Origin: a candidate division WOR-3 bacterium
Lineage (GTDB): Bacteria > Hydrothermota > Hydrothermia > UBA1063
Assembly (NCBI GenBank): GCA_039803545.1
Contig: JBDRYS010000001.1
Span: 769,866 to 833,865, forward strand
DNA length: 64,000 bases
Direction of reading: 5' to 3'
Positions 44,926 to 54,217 of the stretch are shown here, in pieces. A program made the position numbers and the translations under genes. Within the stretch, counting starts at the first letter, position 1, and each line of letters opens with the position of its first letter. Below the pieces are notes generated by a model, which saw only the letters and a list, made by a program, of their open reading frames with translations, did not search any database and had not been told where the DNA came from.

Positions 44926-45494
44926 TCTGCCCCTCCTTCACCGCCAAAAATCTTTATTTTCAAACTCGGGTAAAATTTTATCGGGTAAACAATAACAACG
45001 ACCGTAAATAAGAAGACACTTATGATCATTAGAAGCTTTCCGAGGTGCTCGAACCCGAGCAAAAGGGCAAAGAACATGCCAAAATAAAAAATACCCGCAA
45101 TTTTGCCTAGCCAAAGTGAACCCAAAGCGACTCTGAAACCGAAATATAGAACTCCTCCAACTAACAATATAAGTAAATCCCTTAAAAAGAAAAACCAGAA
45201 AGCCCATACGGGGAGCAATGAAAATTTATAGAAGATGTAAGATAAACTCATTGAAACAACCTTATCGACTCCGTGGTCCAAAATCTTGCCTACGGGGTTT
45301 TCGAGATGAAACTTCCTTGCAAAATAACCGTCAAGGACGTCGGTTAGAACAATCAAAATAAGAAAAAGAGTCGTTAAAAAAACTCTCGAGTCCTTAAGGA
45401 AAGGATAAAGGGGTAAAACCAGAAAAAGTCTTGTAATACTTAAGAGGTTCGGAAGGGTAGCTATTTGAAATGCACCTGAATAAAGCCCTTTCAC
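44922..45494 (-). CDS. CDP-alcohol phosphatidyltransferase (PgsA-like)
   Basis: 190 residues with about five membrane helices. The family motif is complete: DVLDGYFARKFHLENPVGKI followed by LDHGVDK, giving D-x2-D-G-x2-A-R, G-x3-D-x3-D. It swaps CMP in a CDP-lipid for an alcohol; glycerol 3-phosphate is a likely acceptor by resemblance to PgsA but is not proven. The start is GTG, placed 7 bp after a perfect-spacing promoter and without a ribosome site. A second family member lies at 55307. Confidence 0.88.
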   Translation of the reverse strand: MKGLYSGAFQIATLPNLLSITRLFLVLPLYPFLKDSRVFLTTLFLILIVLTDVLDGYFARKFHLENPVGKILDHGVDKVVSMSLSYIFYKFSLLPVWAFWFFFLRDLLILLVGGVLYFGFRVALGSLWLGKIAGIFYFGMFFALLLGFEHLGKLLMIISVFLFTVVVIVYPIKFYPSLKIKIFGGEGGAE

Positions 45495-45501
45495 TTTATA
45501 A

Positions 45502-45530
45502 ATAATACTTTAAACAATAAGGAAAGTCAA
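45502..45530 (-). promoter_or_regulatory. promoter of the CDP-alcohol phosphatidyltransferase operon, leaderless GTG
   Basis: On the minus strand TTGACT, 17 bp, TATTAT, then 7 bp to the GTG at 45494. The -35 box is 10 bp from the end of the decayed mobile element. Confidence 0.7.
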
Positions 45531-45540
45531 AAATCCCGCG

Positions 45541-46114
45541 TTCCTCAAGATTAATCCACTCGAAATGGGATTGTTCCATCAAAAATGCCAGAGTAAAAAG
45601 ACGGCCACAATAATGCATCTATTCGTTCTTAAGCCAAGGAGGAACACAGTACGATTGTAACAAAAGCGTATAACATGAATGAAAGATACTCAATCATTGC
45701 CTTCAATGCTGCTCTCAGTTTTCCATGAAGTTAAGAGATTGTCAGGCAGGAAAAATGAAGCTTAAAAGTAAGAGAGGTAAAAGTTGTCAATAATCTTGTT
45801 TATAGCCGGCTTACCCTTTTCTCTCCACCCCTTAAATTCTTTTTTAAATAGTGTGATAGTCGAAGTTGAGGAAACTCCGAAAAGAAGGGCAAAAGGTAGA
45901 GTGATATGAGAGAGGGTATTAAAAGTTGAAGGCGTAAGTGAAGAAGCAAAAAGGAGAGTAGTGAGTTTGAGGGCTAACATTAAGATAGTAAAATAACACA
46001 AGCGATAATCAAATTACAAAGGGAGCTTGACAGGGCTTACAACAAGAAAAGAGGGCTCGAATGGATATCAGAACTTCAATAGAAAATAGTTCAAGTAGGT
46101 CTAATTTTGAGGAA
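45541..46114 (+). mobile_element. decayed mobile-element remnant, copy B, with terminal inverted repeats
   Basis: The 743 bp gap between 45494 and 46238 is mostly this element. It is bounded by imperfect 17 bp inverted repeats: TTCCTCAAGATTAATCC at 45541-45557 and the complement of TTCCTCAAAATTAGACC at 46098-46114. It matches copy A (7704-8096) in the opposite orientation over both end regions. No frame is open across it; a late stretch reads like coding sequence (QAIIKLQRELDRAYNKK) before a stop. No clear target duplication flanks it. The family cannot be named by eye. Confidence 0.68.
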
Positions 46115-46184
46115 GTACGACACCTTGGTAAAACCTGTTTTTTTATACATGCGCGCCACTATACCAGGGCAATTACAAAAGTCT

Positions 46185-46213
46185 TTGAATAAAAACAGGT
46201 AAAGTTTTATAAT
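46185..46213 (+). promoter_or_regulatory. promoter of the TPR lipoprotein-argF operon
   Basis: TTGAAT (46185-46190), 17 bp, TATAAT (46208-46213), followed by a 24 bp interval with AAAGGAGG before the ATG. A leadered promoter. Confidence 0.75.
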
Positions 46214-46237
46214 TATGCAAAAACAAAGGAGGTATTT

Positions 46238-47257
46238 ATGAAAAAGCTTATACCCTTGGGGTTGTTTTTCTTTTTTACGGCATGTGCAACAACCCCACAT
46301 AAATCTTCCGGAATTATCTACATGCAACAGGGCCTATACAACAAAGCCGTCACAGAATTCCAAGGTTGGGTTGCTGAAAACCCAAATAACCCAGAGGCCC
46401 ACATATGGCTCGGAAGGGCCTACATTGGCGTGAGGGATTATATCAAGGCTGCTGACGAATTTATAAAAGCCTACGAGCTGGACGCTGACTCTGGAAAATA
46501 TCTCAAGGAATTTGGAGAAAATGAACTTAACACCATTTTAACAGCCGGAAAAACCTTCTTCCAGCAGGGTGATGACCAAAAGGCCCTTAAGTACTTCACC
46601 TATGTTACAAAAATTAACCCTAAGGATGAGAGGGCCTACTTAGCTATTGCAATAATTCACAACAAACAAGGTAACTATGAAGAAGCCATTAACTATGCAA
46701 ACAAGGCTATCGAACTCAATCCAAAGGACGTACAGGCTCTCTACTATAGAGCAAAATTCAACGCACAGGCTGGGAAAAAAGAAGAGGCAATTAAAGATTT
46801 ACTCCAGGTAATTGAAAAAGATACTACCTTCTCAAAGGCCTACTTCGATTTAGGTGTCCTATACTTTGATAATCAAGAATTTGAAAAATCTGCCTACTAT
46901 TTCAAGAAGGCTCATGAACTTGATAAAGAAAATCTCGACGCTCTCTTAAATACCGCTCTTTCGTATTATAGGTTATCCAAGTATGATGAGGCAGAAAAAT
47001 TATTCCGCGAGTACCTGGAAAAACAGCCCGATGCTTACGATATTTGGTTCACCTTGGGGGCATGCCTCTACAACGAGAATAAACTCCAGGAAGCTTTAAG
47101 TGCCTTTGACAAAGCAATTGAATTAAAGCCTGACTACGAGGACGCTTATAGCTTTAAAGCCCTTATTTACAATCAACTCAAAATGAACAAAGAGCTTATG
47201 GAGACCATTAAAAAGCTACAGGAAATAAAAGGTAACAACGGAGGTGGTAAAAAGTGA
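46238..47257 (+). CDS. TPR-repeat lipoprotein
   Basis: 339 residues. The lipoprotein signal MKKLIPLGLFFFFTAC ends in a lipobox (FTAC). The mature protein is a run of about eight TPR units (for example AYLAIAIIHNKQGNYEEAIN and PDAYDIWFTLGACLYNENK). TPR lipoproteins such as BamD or PilF scaffold envelope machines, but nothing here identifies a partner. Strong ribosome site AAAGGAGG. Its TGA overlaps the GTG of argF. Confidence 0.85.
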   Translation: MKKLIPLGLFFFFTACATTPHKSSGIIYMQQGLYNKAVTEFQGWVAENPNNPEAHIWLGRAYIGVRDYIKAADEFIKAYELDADSGKYLKEFGENELNTILTAGKTFFQQGDDQKALKYFTYVTKINPKDERAYLAIAIIHNKQGNYEEAINYANKAIELNPKDVQALYYRAKFNAQAGKKEEAIKDLLQVIEKDTTFSKAYFDLGVLYFDNQEFEKSAYYFKKAHELDKENLDALLNTALSYYRLSKYDEAEKLFREYLEKQPDAYDIWFTLGACLYNENKLQEALSAFDKAIELKPDYEDAYSFKALIYNQLKMNKELMETIKKLQEIKGNNGGGKK

Positions 47258-48171
47258 GAAAAGACTTTTTATCTATCCTTGATCTCTCTGTGGAAGAAGC
47301 CCACGAATTAATCGATTTCTCACTAAAAGTAAAAAAAGGAAAGGTAAACGAAAAAATCCTGGACGGAAAAGTCCTCGCACTGATCTTTGAAAAACCCTCT
47401 CTTCGCACAAGGGTTACCTTTGAAAGAGCCATCTACGACCTCGGAGGTAAACCTATTTACCTCTCTAACAATGATATTAGATTAGGGCAAAGGGAATCTG
47501 TTAAAGACGTCTCAAGAAACCTGGAAAAATGGGTTGACGGCATTGTGGCAAGAGTATTTGCCCACTCTACTCTAATAGAAATGGCAGAAAATGTCAGGAT
47601 ACCTGTAGTAAATGCACTCTCAGACCTTGAACACCCGTGTCAAATAGTTGGAGATTACCTTACAATTTTTGAAAAATCTGGAAGGACAAAAGTAAATCTG
47701 GCGTTTATTGGAGACGGCAATAACGTAGCAAACTCACTGATGCTAATGACCGCTCTGCTCGGTGGAAAATTTACCATTGCATGTCCCGAAGGTTATGAAC
47801 CCAACAAAAATCTTTACGAAAAGGCAATAGAGATTTCAAAAACCACCGGTGCAAAAATAGAGATTGTAAGAGATCCTAAGCAAGCAGTAAAAGATGCTGA
47901 CTTCATTTATACCGATGTTTGGGCTTCCATGGGACAAGAGCAGGAAGCAGAGCAAAGAAGACAAATTTTCAAGAATTACAAGGTAGATTCAGAACTCTTG
48001 AAGATTGCTCCTTCTCACGTTGCTGTATTACATTGCCTTCCGGCTCATAGGGGAGAAGAGATAACCGATGAAGTTCTCGATGGACCTCATTCCATTGTCC
48101 TCGACCAAGCTGAGAACAGACTACATTCTGAAAAGGCAATACTTATAAAACTCTTTAGAAACATTTATTAA
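47254..48171 (+). CDS. argF: ornithine carbamoyltransferase
   Basis: 305 residues. Carbamoyl-phosphate site EKPSLRTRVTFE, DLEHPCQIVGDYL, DVWASMGQ and the ornithine-binding HCLPAHRGEEI mark OTC. It makes citrulline from ornithine in arginine synthesis. The start is GTG with GGAGGTGG 7 bp upstream, overlapping the TPR lipoprotein stop (GTGA). A carbamate kinase gene elsewhere in the window could supply or consume carbamoyl phosphate. Confidence 0.96.
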   Translation: MRKDFLSILDLSVEEAHELIDFSLKVKKGKVNEKILDGKVLALIFEKPSLRTRVTFERAIYDLGGKPIYLSNNDIRLGQRESVKDVSRNLEKWVDGIVARVFAHSTLIEMAENVRIPVVNALSDLEHPCQIVGDYLTIFEKSGRTKVNLAFIGDGNNVANSLMLMTALLGGKFTIACPEGYEPNKNLYEKAIEISKTTGAKIEIVRDPKQAVKDADFIYTDVWASMGQEQEAEQRRQIFKNYKVDSELLKIAPSHVAVLHCLPAHRGEEITDEVLDGPHSIVLDQAENRLHSEKAILIKLFRNIY

Positions 48172-48186
48172 ACAGCTTCGATCTCT

Positions 48187-48224
48187 AAAAAAGAAAGGGG
48201 CCCTTTCGGGCCCCTTTCTTTTTT
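48187..48224. terminator. bidirectional terminator between argF and the HU gene
   Basis: A perfect 17 bp stem with a TTTC loop. The stem is GC-rich at the tip (GGGGCCC/GGGCCCC), with A6 on one side and T6 on the other, so it acts on both strands. It separates convergent argF and HU genes. Confidence 0.95.
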
Positions 48225-48240
48225 AAGAGGTCGCTGCGTC

Positions 48241-48522
48241 TTACTTGCCCTTGTTCACCATCTCTTTGAGCGTAGAGGATGCCCTGAATACAGGCACTAT
48301 CCTGGCAGGAATCTTAATTTCCTGTTTGCTTCTTGGATTTCTGCCCTTCCTCTCAGCTCTCTTCCTGACGTCGAAGGTTCCGAAGCCGATGATTCTCACT
48401 GGGTTCTTTTTGGCCAGTGAGTCTTTTACTACATCGATGAATGCATTCACCACCAGGGCTGCGTCCTTTTTGGTTACGCCCGCTTTTTCTGCTACTTTGT
48501 TTATCAGTTCTTGCTTGTTCAT
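48241..48522 (-). CDS. HU family DNA-binding protein
   Basis: 93 residues, a standard HU. It starts MNKQELINKVAEKAGVTKKD and has IIGFGTFDVRKRAERKGRNP and the arm-end KIPARIVPVFRAS. It bends and compacts DNA as a dimer. AAGGAGG lies 9-10 bp before the ATG, and TTGACA lies further upstream as a likely -35 element. Confidence 0.95.
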   Translation of the reverse strand: MNKQELINKVAEKAGVTKKDAALVVNAFIDVVKDSLAKKNPVRIIGFGTFDVRKRAERKGRNPRSKQEIKIPARIVPVFRASSTLKEMVNKGK

Positions 48523-48569
48523 ACCTCAACCTCCTTTTTTGATTTATCAAGCATTTCTGCAGATATTAT

Positions 48570-48593
48570 AATAAATAAAGCATAGTACACATT
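48570..48593 (-). promoter_or_regulatory. possible HU promoter
   Basis: TTGACA occurs on the minus strand near 48599-48594; the best -10 at 16-17 bp spacing is TATTTA/TTTATT, with a better TATAAT further downstream at a longer spacing. The exact pairing is uncertain. Confidence 0.4.
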
Positions 48594-48665
48594 TTGTCAA
48601 GATTTTTTTCATTGAAAAGGTCGAATTTGCGAGGATGAACTAATAAATACCTGGAATAGAATAAC

Positions 48666-51600
48666 TTACGAAAGGATAGCCTTAATATACTCTCTTGGCA
48701 AAATATTCAAAATTTTGTTAAAAAAGTCAACATTTTCATCGATTCTAATCTCAGAAAGGTACCTTTTACTACCAAGCTTAATAAATAAAGCAACGCTTCC
48801 ACGAGAGTAACTGCTCAAAAGCTTGTAAAGTTCGTCTACTAAAATTTTACTTACATCAACCCCACTCAGGTCAATTTCTAAAGCCTTAACACCTTTGAAG
48901 GGACTAATATCATCAACCCTTAACTCTTTCCCATTTCCATTTTCCGAAACTCTGCCATAGACCAGGACAACCTCATCTTCCTTCAACAGTTCACCTTTTT
49001 CCTTCAATAATTGCGGATGAACGTAACCTCTCACTTCGCCTTCAAAATCAGATATTTTAATACTGGCATAAACTTCTCCATTTTTATTTTTCTTTTTTGA
49101 GATCTCACTAATGACGCCCACCATAACTACCTCATCCCCATCCATCAGTTCTTCCTTAATCTTCAATGTGTTTATGGGCTGGAATTTAGAATACGGAAAT
49201 TTACTCAAGGGGTGAACACTCAAATAAAGACCGAGGGAATCCCTTTCAAAATAGATGATATCATCCAACGTAAAAGGTAGATCTTTGTACTTATCTAAGG
49301 GGCTCTGTGCAGGAACCAGGGTGAATAAAGTACCTGTACTCACTCCAGACTTAGCAGTTTGCAAAAGTTCGTCTAAGGCTTGAAGTAAAGCTTTTCTATT
49401 GGGGAAAAACTCGTCAAAGGCGCCTGCCTTAATTAGGCTTTCGAGAGTTTTTCTATTTACCTTCCTCGTATCAATCTGCGATAGAAAATCTTCAATGCTC
49501 TTAAATTCACCTTTCGAATTTCTTACCTTTAATATTTCCTCAACGGCCGCCCTCCCAACATTTTTTATTGCACCCAATCCATACCTTATGGAATCACCAC
49601 CTTCTATTCTGAATTCATAATCACTTCTGTTTATTGACGGTGGAATAACCTTAAAACCAAGACTTTTGGCTTCATTTAAAAACTTATAAATCTTCTCCTG
49701 GGCATCTTGAGTATTCATTTCAGCGTTAAGATTAGCTACAATGAATTCCAGGGGGTAGTGAGCTTTTAAATAGGCAGTTATGTAAGCCAGCTTAGCGTAC
49801 CCCGCTGCATGAGATTTGTTAAAGCCATACTCTGCAAAAGGCGCAATGAAGTTGAAAATTTGCTCTGCCCTTTCTCTGTCCATGCCGTTCTCTACACAAC
49901 CGCTTACAAAGGACTCCATCATCTTCTCCATAACTTCCTTTTGCTTTTTACCCATCGCCTTCCGCAAAATATCAGCCTGTCCAAGGGAAAAACCTGCGAG
50001 GGTTGATGCAAGGAGCATAACTTGCTCCTGATACGCTATAACTCCATAAGTCTCTTCAAGTATTCCCTTTAACCTTTCGTCTATATAATCGATGCGCTCC
50101 TCCCCGTTCTTCCTCCTAATAAAACTTTCAAGCATTCCGCTTTTCATTGGTCCAGGACGGTATAAGGCCAAGATAGCTATCAAATCTTCAATTTTTTCCG
50201 GTTTAACGCGCTTCAATACATTTCTAAAGCCTTCGGATTCCAACTGAAAGACTCCAGTGGTTTCACCCTCAGAAAGTAGTTTATAAGTCTTGATATCGTC
50301 AAACTCTATATTATCTGCAGAAAAACCAGGATCTTTTTGTTTTACAAGTTTTTCAGTCTCGTAGACAATGGTGAGTGTCCGAAGACCAAGGAGGTCAATT
50401 TTTAACAAACCTAACAACTCCAGCGACTTCATATCGAATTGGACGGTTACTGTATCCTCATCCTCAGATCTGTACAGAGGAGCAATCTGATAAATTTCAA
50501 CAGGGGCGACGACTACCCCTGCGGCGTGAGTTGAGATATTCCTCACGCGTCCCTCAATTCTACGTGCATATTCAAAAACCTTCTTGTAAACCTCACTGGA
50601 ATCAATCAACTCCTTAAAAACAGGATTTGTTTCGTACTCATATTGAAGAGAACCCGTTTCAGTAATAGTCTTTGCAATTTTATCGCTCTCACTATAAGGG
50701 AGTCCCATAACCCTGGCTACATCTTTAATTGCCTGCTTTGCTTTCGCTCTACCAAAGGTTATGATTTGTGCCACGTTGCTTTCACCGTATTTTTCTCTTA
50801 AATAAAGGATCATCTCGTCCCTTCTATTATCGGCGAAATCAATATCAACATCGGGAGGAGAGACCCTCTCGGGATTTAAGAACCTTTCAAAAAGCAGGTT
50901 ATATTTAATGGGATCAACGTCTGTAACCCCAAGGGCATATAATACTAAAGAACCAACCGCCGATCCCCTTCCCGGCCCAACAGGAATACCTCTCCTTTTT
51001 GCCTCCCTGATCAGGTCCCAAATAATCAGGAAATACATTGAGAAATTGAGTTCATTAATCACCTTCAATTCTTTTTCAAGTCTCTCTTTATATTCCTGTG
51101 GTATATCCTTACCTTTAAACCTCTCTTTTAGGCCTTTGAAGGCAAGGTCTGACAACATTTCAAAGCCACTGCTATAAGGCTCAGGAATATCAAAATGAGG
51201 TAGATGGATATTCGTAGGATCTAATTCAAGAGTCAGGTTAACTCTGTTAGCAATCTCGATAGTATTTAAGAGAGCCTCTTCTAACTCTCCAAAGATGGCC
51301 CACATTTCCTCTGGACTTTTAAAATAGATCTCCTCTGTTTCTATTTTCATTCTCTTAGGGTCGTCAAGACGTGTCCCAGTTTGAATGCAAAGGACAATTT
51401 CCTGAAGAATCTTGTCTTTAGGTTTTAGAAAGTGCACATCGTTGGTAGCTACCACCTTTACATTATACTTACTTGAGAGCTCCAGTAATTTTCGATTTAC
51501 AATTTTATTTTCTGCAAGGCCAATATCCTGAAGTTCGAGGAAGAAATTATCCCTTCCAAAGATTTCAAGATAAGATTCCAGAGTTTTATGAAGTTCAGTA

Positions 51601-52052
51601 TCATCATAGCCAAGTAATATTTTTCTGGGAAGTTCCCCCTGCAGACATCCTGAAAGGGCAATGAGGCCTTTTGAGTGCTGCCTTAAGAACTCCTTGTCGA
51701 CTCTTGGCTTGTAATAAAAGCCTTTTAAATAAGACTCGGTCGAAATCTTTAGAAGATTTCTATATCCCTCCTCATTTTCTGCCAGCAAAGTAAGATGATA
51801 TATTTCCCCTGCCTTGACTCTCTCCTGCATCGAGCCATCGGTAACATAGGTTTCCATTCCAATGATCGGTTTAATTCCCTTCTCCGTTGCTTTTTTATAG
51901 AACTCGATTGCTCCGAAGAGATTACCATGGTCGGTAAGTGCAACAGCAGGCATGCCAAAATTTAGAGCAGCATCAACAATTTCATCGATGAATAGAACCC
52001 CATCCAATACACTGTATTCAGAATGAAGATGCAAATGGACAAATTTCTTCAT
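48666..52052 (-). CDS. dnaE: DNA polymerase III alpha subunit
   Basis: 1128 residues. N-terminal PHP domain with LHLHSEYSVLDG and ALTDHGNLFG. Palm aspartates are in PPDVDIDFAD and, later, LLKIDLLGLRTL. GVFQLESEGFR, LYRPGPM and YGFNKSHAAGYA are standard, and an OB-fold region (VVMVGVISEISKKKNKNGE) lies near the C-terminus. This is the DnaE1-type replicative polymerase without a built-in proofreading exonuclease. It lies 12 bp after the carboxyl-terminal protease gene and lacks a clear Shine-Dalgarno sequence. Confidence 0.97.
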   Translation of the reverse strand: MKKFVHLHLHSEYSVLDGVLFIDEIVDAALNFGMPAVALTDHGNLFGAIEFYKKATEKGIKPIIGMETYVTDGSMQERVKAGEIYHLTLLAENEEGYRNLLKISTESYLKGFYYKPRVDKEFLRQHSKGLIALSGCLQGELPRKILLGYDDTELHKTLESYLEIFGRDNFFLELQDIGLAENKIVNRKLLELSSKYNVKVVATNDVHFLKPKDKILQEIVLCIQTGTRLDDPKRMKIETEEIYFKSPEEMWAIFGELEEALLNTIEIANRVNLTLELDPTNIHLPHFDIPEPYSSGFEMLSDLAFKGLKERFKGKDIPQEYKERLEKELKVINELNFSMYFLIIWDLIREAKRRGIPVGPGRGSAVGSLVLYALGVTDVDPIKYNLLFERFLNPERVSPPDVDIDFADNRRDEMILYLREKYGESNVAQIITFGRAKAKQAIKDVARVMGLPYSESDKIAKTITETGSLQYEYETNPVFKELIDSSEVYKKVFEYARRIEGRVRNISTHAAGVVVAPVEIYQIAPLYRSEDEDTVTVQFDMKSLELLGLLKIDLLGLRTLTIVYETEKLVKQKDPGFSADNIEFDDIKTYKLLSEGETTGVFQLESEGFRNVLKRVKPEKIEDLIAILALYRPGPMKSGMLESFIRRKNGEERIDYIDERLKGILEETYGVIAYQEQVMLLASTLAGFSLGQADILRKAMGKKQKEVMEKMMESFVSGCVENGMDRERAEQIFNFIAPFAEYGFNKSHAAGYAKLAYITAYLKAHYPLEFIVANLNAEMNTQDAQEKIYKFLNEAKSLGFKVIPPSINRSDYEFRIEGGDSIRYGLGAIKNVGRAAVEEILKVRNSKGEFKSIEDFLSQIDTRKVNRKTLESLIKAGAFDEFFPNRKALLQALDELLQTAKSGVSTGTLFTLVPAQSPLDKYKDLPFTLDDIIYFERDSLGLYLSVHPLSKFPYSKFQPINTLKIKEELMDGDEVVMVGVISEISKKKNKNGEVYASIKISDFEGEVRGYVHPQLLKEKGELLKEDEVVLVYGRVSENGNGKELRVDDISPFKGVKALEIDLSGVDVSKILVDELYKLLSSYSRGSVALFIKLGSKRYLSEIRIDENVDFFNKILNILPREYIKAILS

Positions 52053-52064
52053 ATCGGGCTTTTC

Positions 52065-53570
52065 TTACAACTTTGATGAAATATAGTCTCTCAAATCTTT
52101 TAACGATCTTATATTTGCCAAAACTTCTTGAGCTTTCTTAACGGTCACATCGTCCCTTAATAGACTGGCATACCTACCTTTGCTTCCATCGTATTTTTCG
52201 GAAATTTCTGCATCCAATAACCTCTTTATCTGCTCGAGATTTTTTTCAAACTCCTCGTCAGTAAATTTGACCTTGTTCTTCCTCAAATATTCCTTAAACT
52301 CGGCGATGATTGTGCTATTCATCCCTGGATAAACCTTATTCTTTGACTTATATTCGACGGCAAAGCCAAAGAAGTGTGGGTAGATTTCCTGAGTAAAATT
52401 GGATACAACTTCTTGCTTGACCAAAATGTGAGGCGAAATGCCACCCCCACCTTTTAGTGGTTTTCCGAGTATTTTTGTGAAATAAGTAGTTGTATCCTTC
52501 AGGGTCGAATCCTTGTTCTCATTCCTATGGATACACCGACCTGATGGTGTGTAGTACTTGGCGGTGGTTAACTTTAATTCGTATCCCTCTTGAAGCTTAA
52601 AAACTCTTTGAACAGAGCCTTTACCAAAGGTTGTATCACCTATGACAATTCCCCTATCCCAGTCTTGAAGTGCACCCGCCACAATTTCACTAGCGCTGGC
52701 TGAACCCTTATCCACAAGGACAACTATTGGAATGTCTTTAAACTTTCCATCTCCCGTAGTTCTGTACTCAAAGTTATTATCCGGTGTTCTGCCCTTTGTG
52801 GAAACTACCAATGTCCCCGGTTCGAAGAAAAAGCTGAGTAAATTCACCGCCTCGTTTAACAATCCTCCTGGATTGCCTCTCAAATCAATTATCAGTTTGT
52901 TTACACCCTTCATCCTCAATGTATCAAGAACTGAGGAAAATTCCTTTGAGAGCCCATCCTGGAAACTTGAGATCCTTATGTACCCTGTTTTGTCATCCAA
53001 TTTTCCGTAGTAAGGTATTGGATCGATAAAAATAGTATCCCTCACCAGCTCTACAGAAAACTCCTTCTGGGTCACGGGTCTGTAAACCTTTATCTTTACG
53101 ACTGTCCCAGGCTCCCCCCTTAAAAGCTTAACTGCATCGTTTACTTTCATACCCTCCGTTGACTTGCCATCGATTTCGACAATACGATCCCCTGCAAGTA
53201 GGCCCGCCCGATAGGCAGGAGTTCCTTCAATAGGTGCGATAATAGTTACCCAATTATCCCTTATGCCGATTTGGGCTCCTATACCTCCGAACTTACCTGT
53301 TGTAGCAATGGAAAATTCTTCACTCTCATCAGGATTCAGAAATTCTGAGAAAGGATCTAAGGATCCAACCATTCCCTTGATGCTGTTCTCAACTAATTCC
53401 GACGGATTTTTCTCCTCAACATAGAACATTTGTATGTAGGTTATTACGTTCGAATAGATTTGCATCATCGTTCGCAAGGAAGCCCTTTCCTTGCATACTC
53501 CGATGCCGTAACCCAGAAAGACTGACAGAAGAACGATAGCTGAAATTATTAAAGCCCTTTTAAGTTTCAT
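52065..53570 (-). CDS. ctpA: carboxyl-terminal processing protease (S41, CtpA-like)
   Basis: 501 residues. An N-terminal anchor (about 5-25), a PDZ domain (about 90-170: GIGAQIGIRDNWVTIIAPIE, AGLLAGDRIVEIDG) and the S41 domain with the catalytic serine in GSASASEIVAGALQDWDRG and the lysine in TTFGKGSVQ. It trims exported proteins at the C-terminus in the periplasm. The C-terminal 100 residues are helical. It overlaps tmk by 4 bp. Confidence 0.95.
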   Translation of the reverse strand: MKLKRALIISAIVLLSVFLGYGIGVCKERASLRTMMQIYSNVITYIQMFYVEEKNPSELVENSIKGMVGSLDPFSEFLNPDESEEFSIATTGKFGGIGAQIGIRDNWVTIIAPIEGTPAYRAGLLAGDRIVEIDGKSTEGMKVNDAVKLLRGEPGTVVKIKVYRPVTQKEFSVELVRDTIFIDPIPYYGKLDDKTGYIRISSFQDGLSKEFSSVLDTLRMKGVNKLIIDLRGNPGGLLNEAVNLLSFFFEPGTLVVSTKGRTPDNNFEYRTTGDGKFKDIPIVVLVDKGSASASEIVAGALQDWDRGIVIGDTTFGKGSVQRVFKLQEGYELKLTTAKYYTPSGRCIHRNENKDSTLKDTTTYFTKILGKPLKGGGGISPHILVKQEVVSNFTQEIYPHFFGFAVEYKSKNKVYPGMNSTIIAEFKEYLRKNKVKFTDEEFEKNLEQIKRLLDAEISEKYDGSKGRYASLLRDDVTVKKAQEVLANIRSLKDLRDYISSKL

Positions 53571-54217
53571 AGCTTATCACCTCTTATTTTTTGTTTTTCC
53601 CGCATTCTCGCGACTATCAAATCAATAGCCCTCTCTAAAAGAGCATCTGTTGGTAACGTGCCGTCCAGCACCTTAACCCTCTTCCCGGCTATTTTGGCTA
53701 TTTTGTGATAACCTTCTCGAACCCTTTCATGGAATTGGATGTCTTCCCTTTCGATTCTATCAAGTTCTTTGCCGTTTATCCTTTGAAAGCCAATCTTAGG
53801 GTCCACATCAACGAACAAAGTAATGTCAGGTTTAATTCCAGCGGTTGCAAGCTTATTCAATCTGCGAAGCAACTTAATGGGCAAGCCCCTCCCATATCCT
53901 TGATAGGCTATGGTAGAGTCAGTATATCGGTCACAAACAACTACTTTACCCTCCCTTAGAGCAGGCAGTATATTTCTTAAGACATTCTCCCTTCTCGCCG
54001 CGAGGAATAGGAAGACCTCGGTGAAAGAATCCATCCCTTCAATGTTGTTTAGTATTATCCCTCTAATTTGTTCTCCAACCGGTGTACCACCAGGTTCACG
54101 CGTGTAAACCACATCAAAACCCTTTTCCCTGAAAAACCTTAGAATCCCCTCTGTTAATGTACTCTTACCGCTTCCTTCCGGACCCTCAATCGTTATAAAA
54201 AAGCCCCATTTACCCAT
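53567..54217 (-). CDS. tmk: thymidylate kinase
   Basis: 216 residues. P-loop IEGPEGSGKSTL, dTMP-site YTREPGGTPVGEQIR, DRYTDSTIAYQGYGRG and the LID region with basic residues. It phosphorylates dTMP to dTDP. Its ATG shares one base with the stop of the inositol-phosphate synthase gene (TAATG). Confidence 0.96.
   Translation of the reverse strand: MGKWGFFITIEGPEGSGKSTLTEGILRFFREKGFDVVYTREPGGTPVGEQIRGIILNNIEGMDSFTEVFLFLAARRENVLRNILPALREGKVVVCDRYTDSTIAYQGYGRGLPIKLLRRLNKLATAGIKPDITLFVDVDPKIGFQRINGKELDRIEREDIQFHERVREGYHKIAKIAGKRVKVLDGTLPTDALLERAIDLIVARMREKQKIRGDKL

Noticed and set aside
45762..46001. A 79-codon minus-strand frame inside element copy B.
   Set aside because: It lies within the repeat, has no ribosome site, and is not open in copy A.
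46133..46200. A 10 bp inverted repeat ACCTGTTTTT / AAAAACAGGT upstream of the TPR lipoprotein gene.
   Set aside because: The arms are 48 bp apart and AT-rich; chance occurrence is likely, and one arm falls in the promoter spacer.
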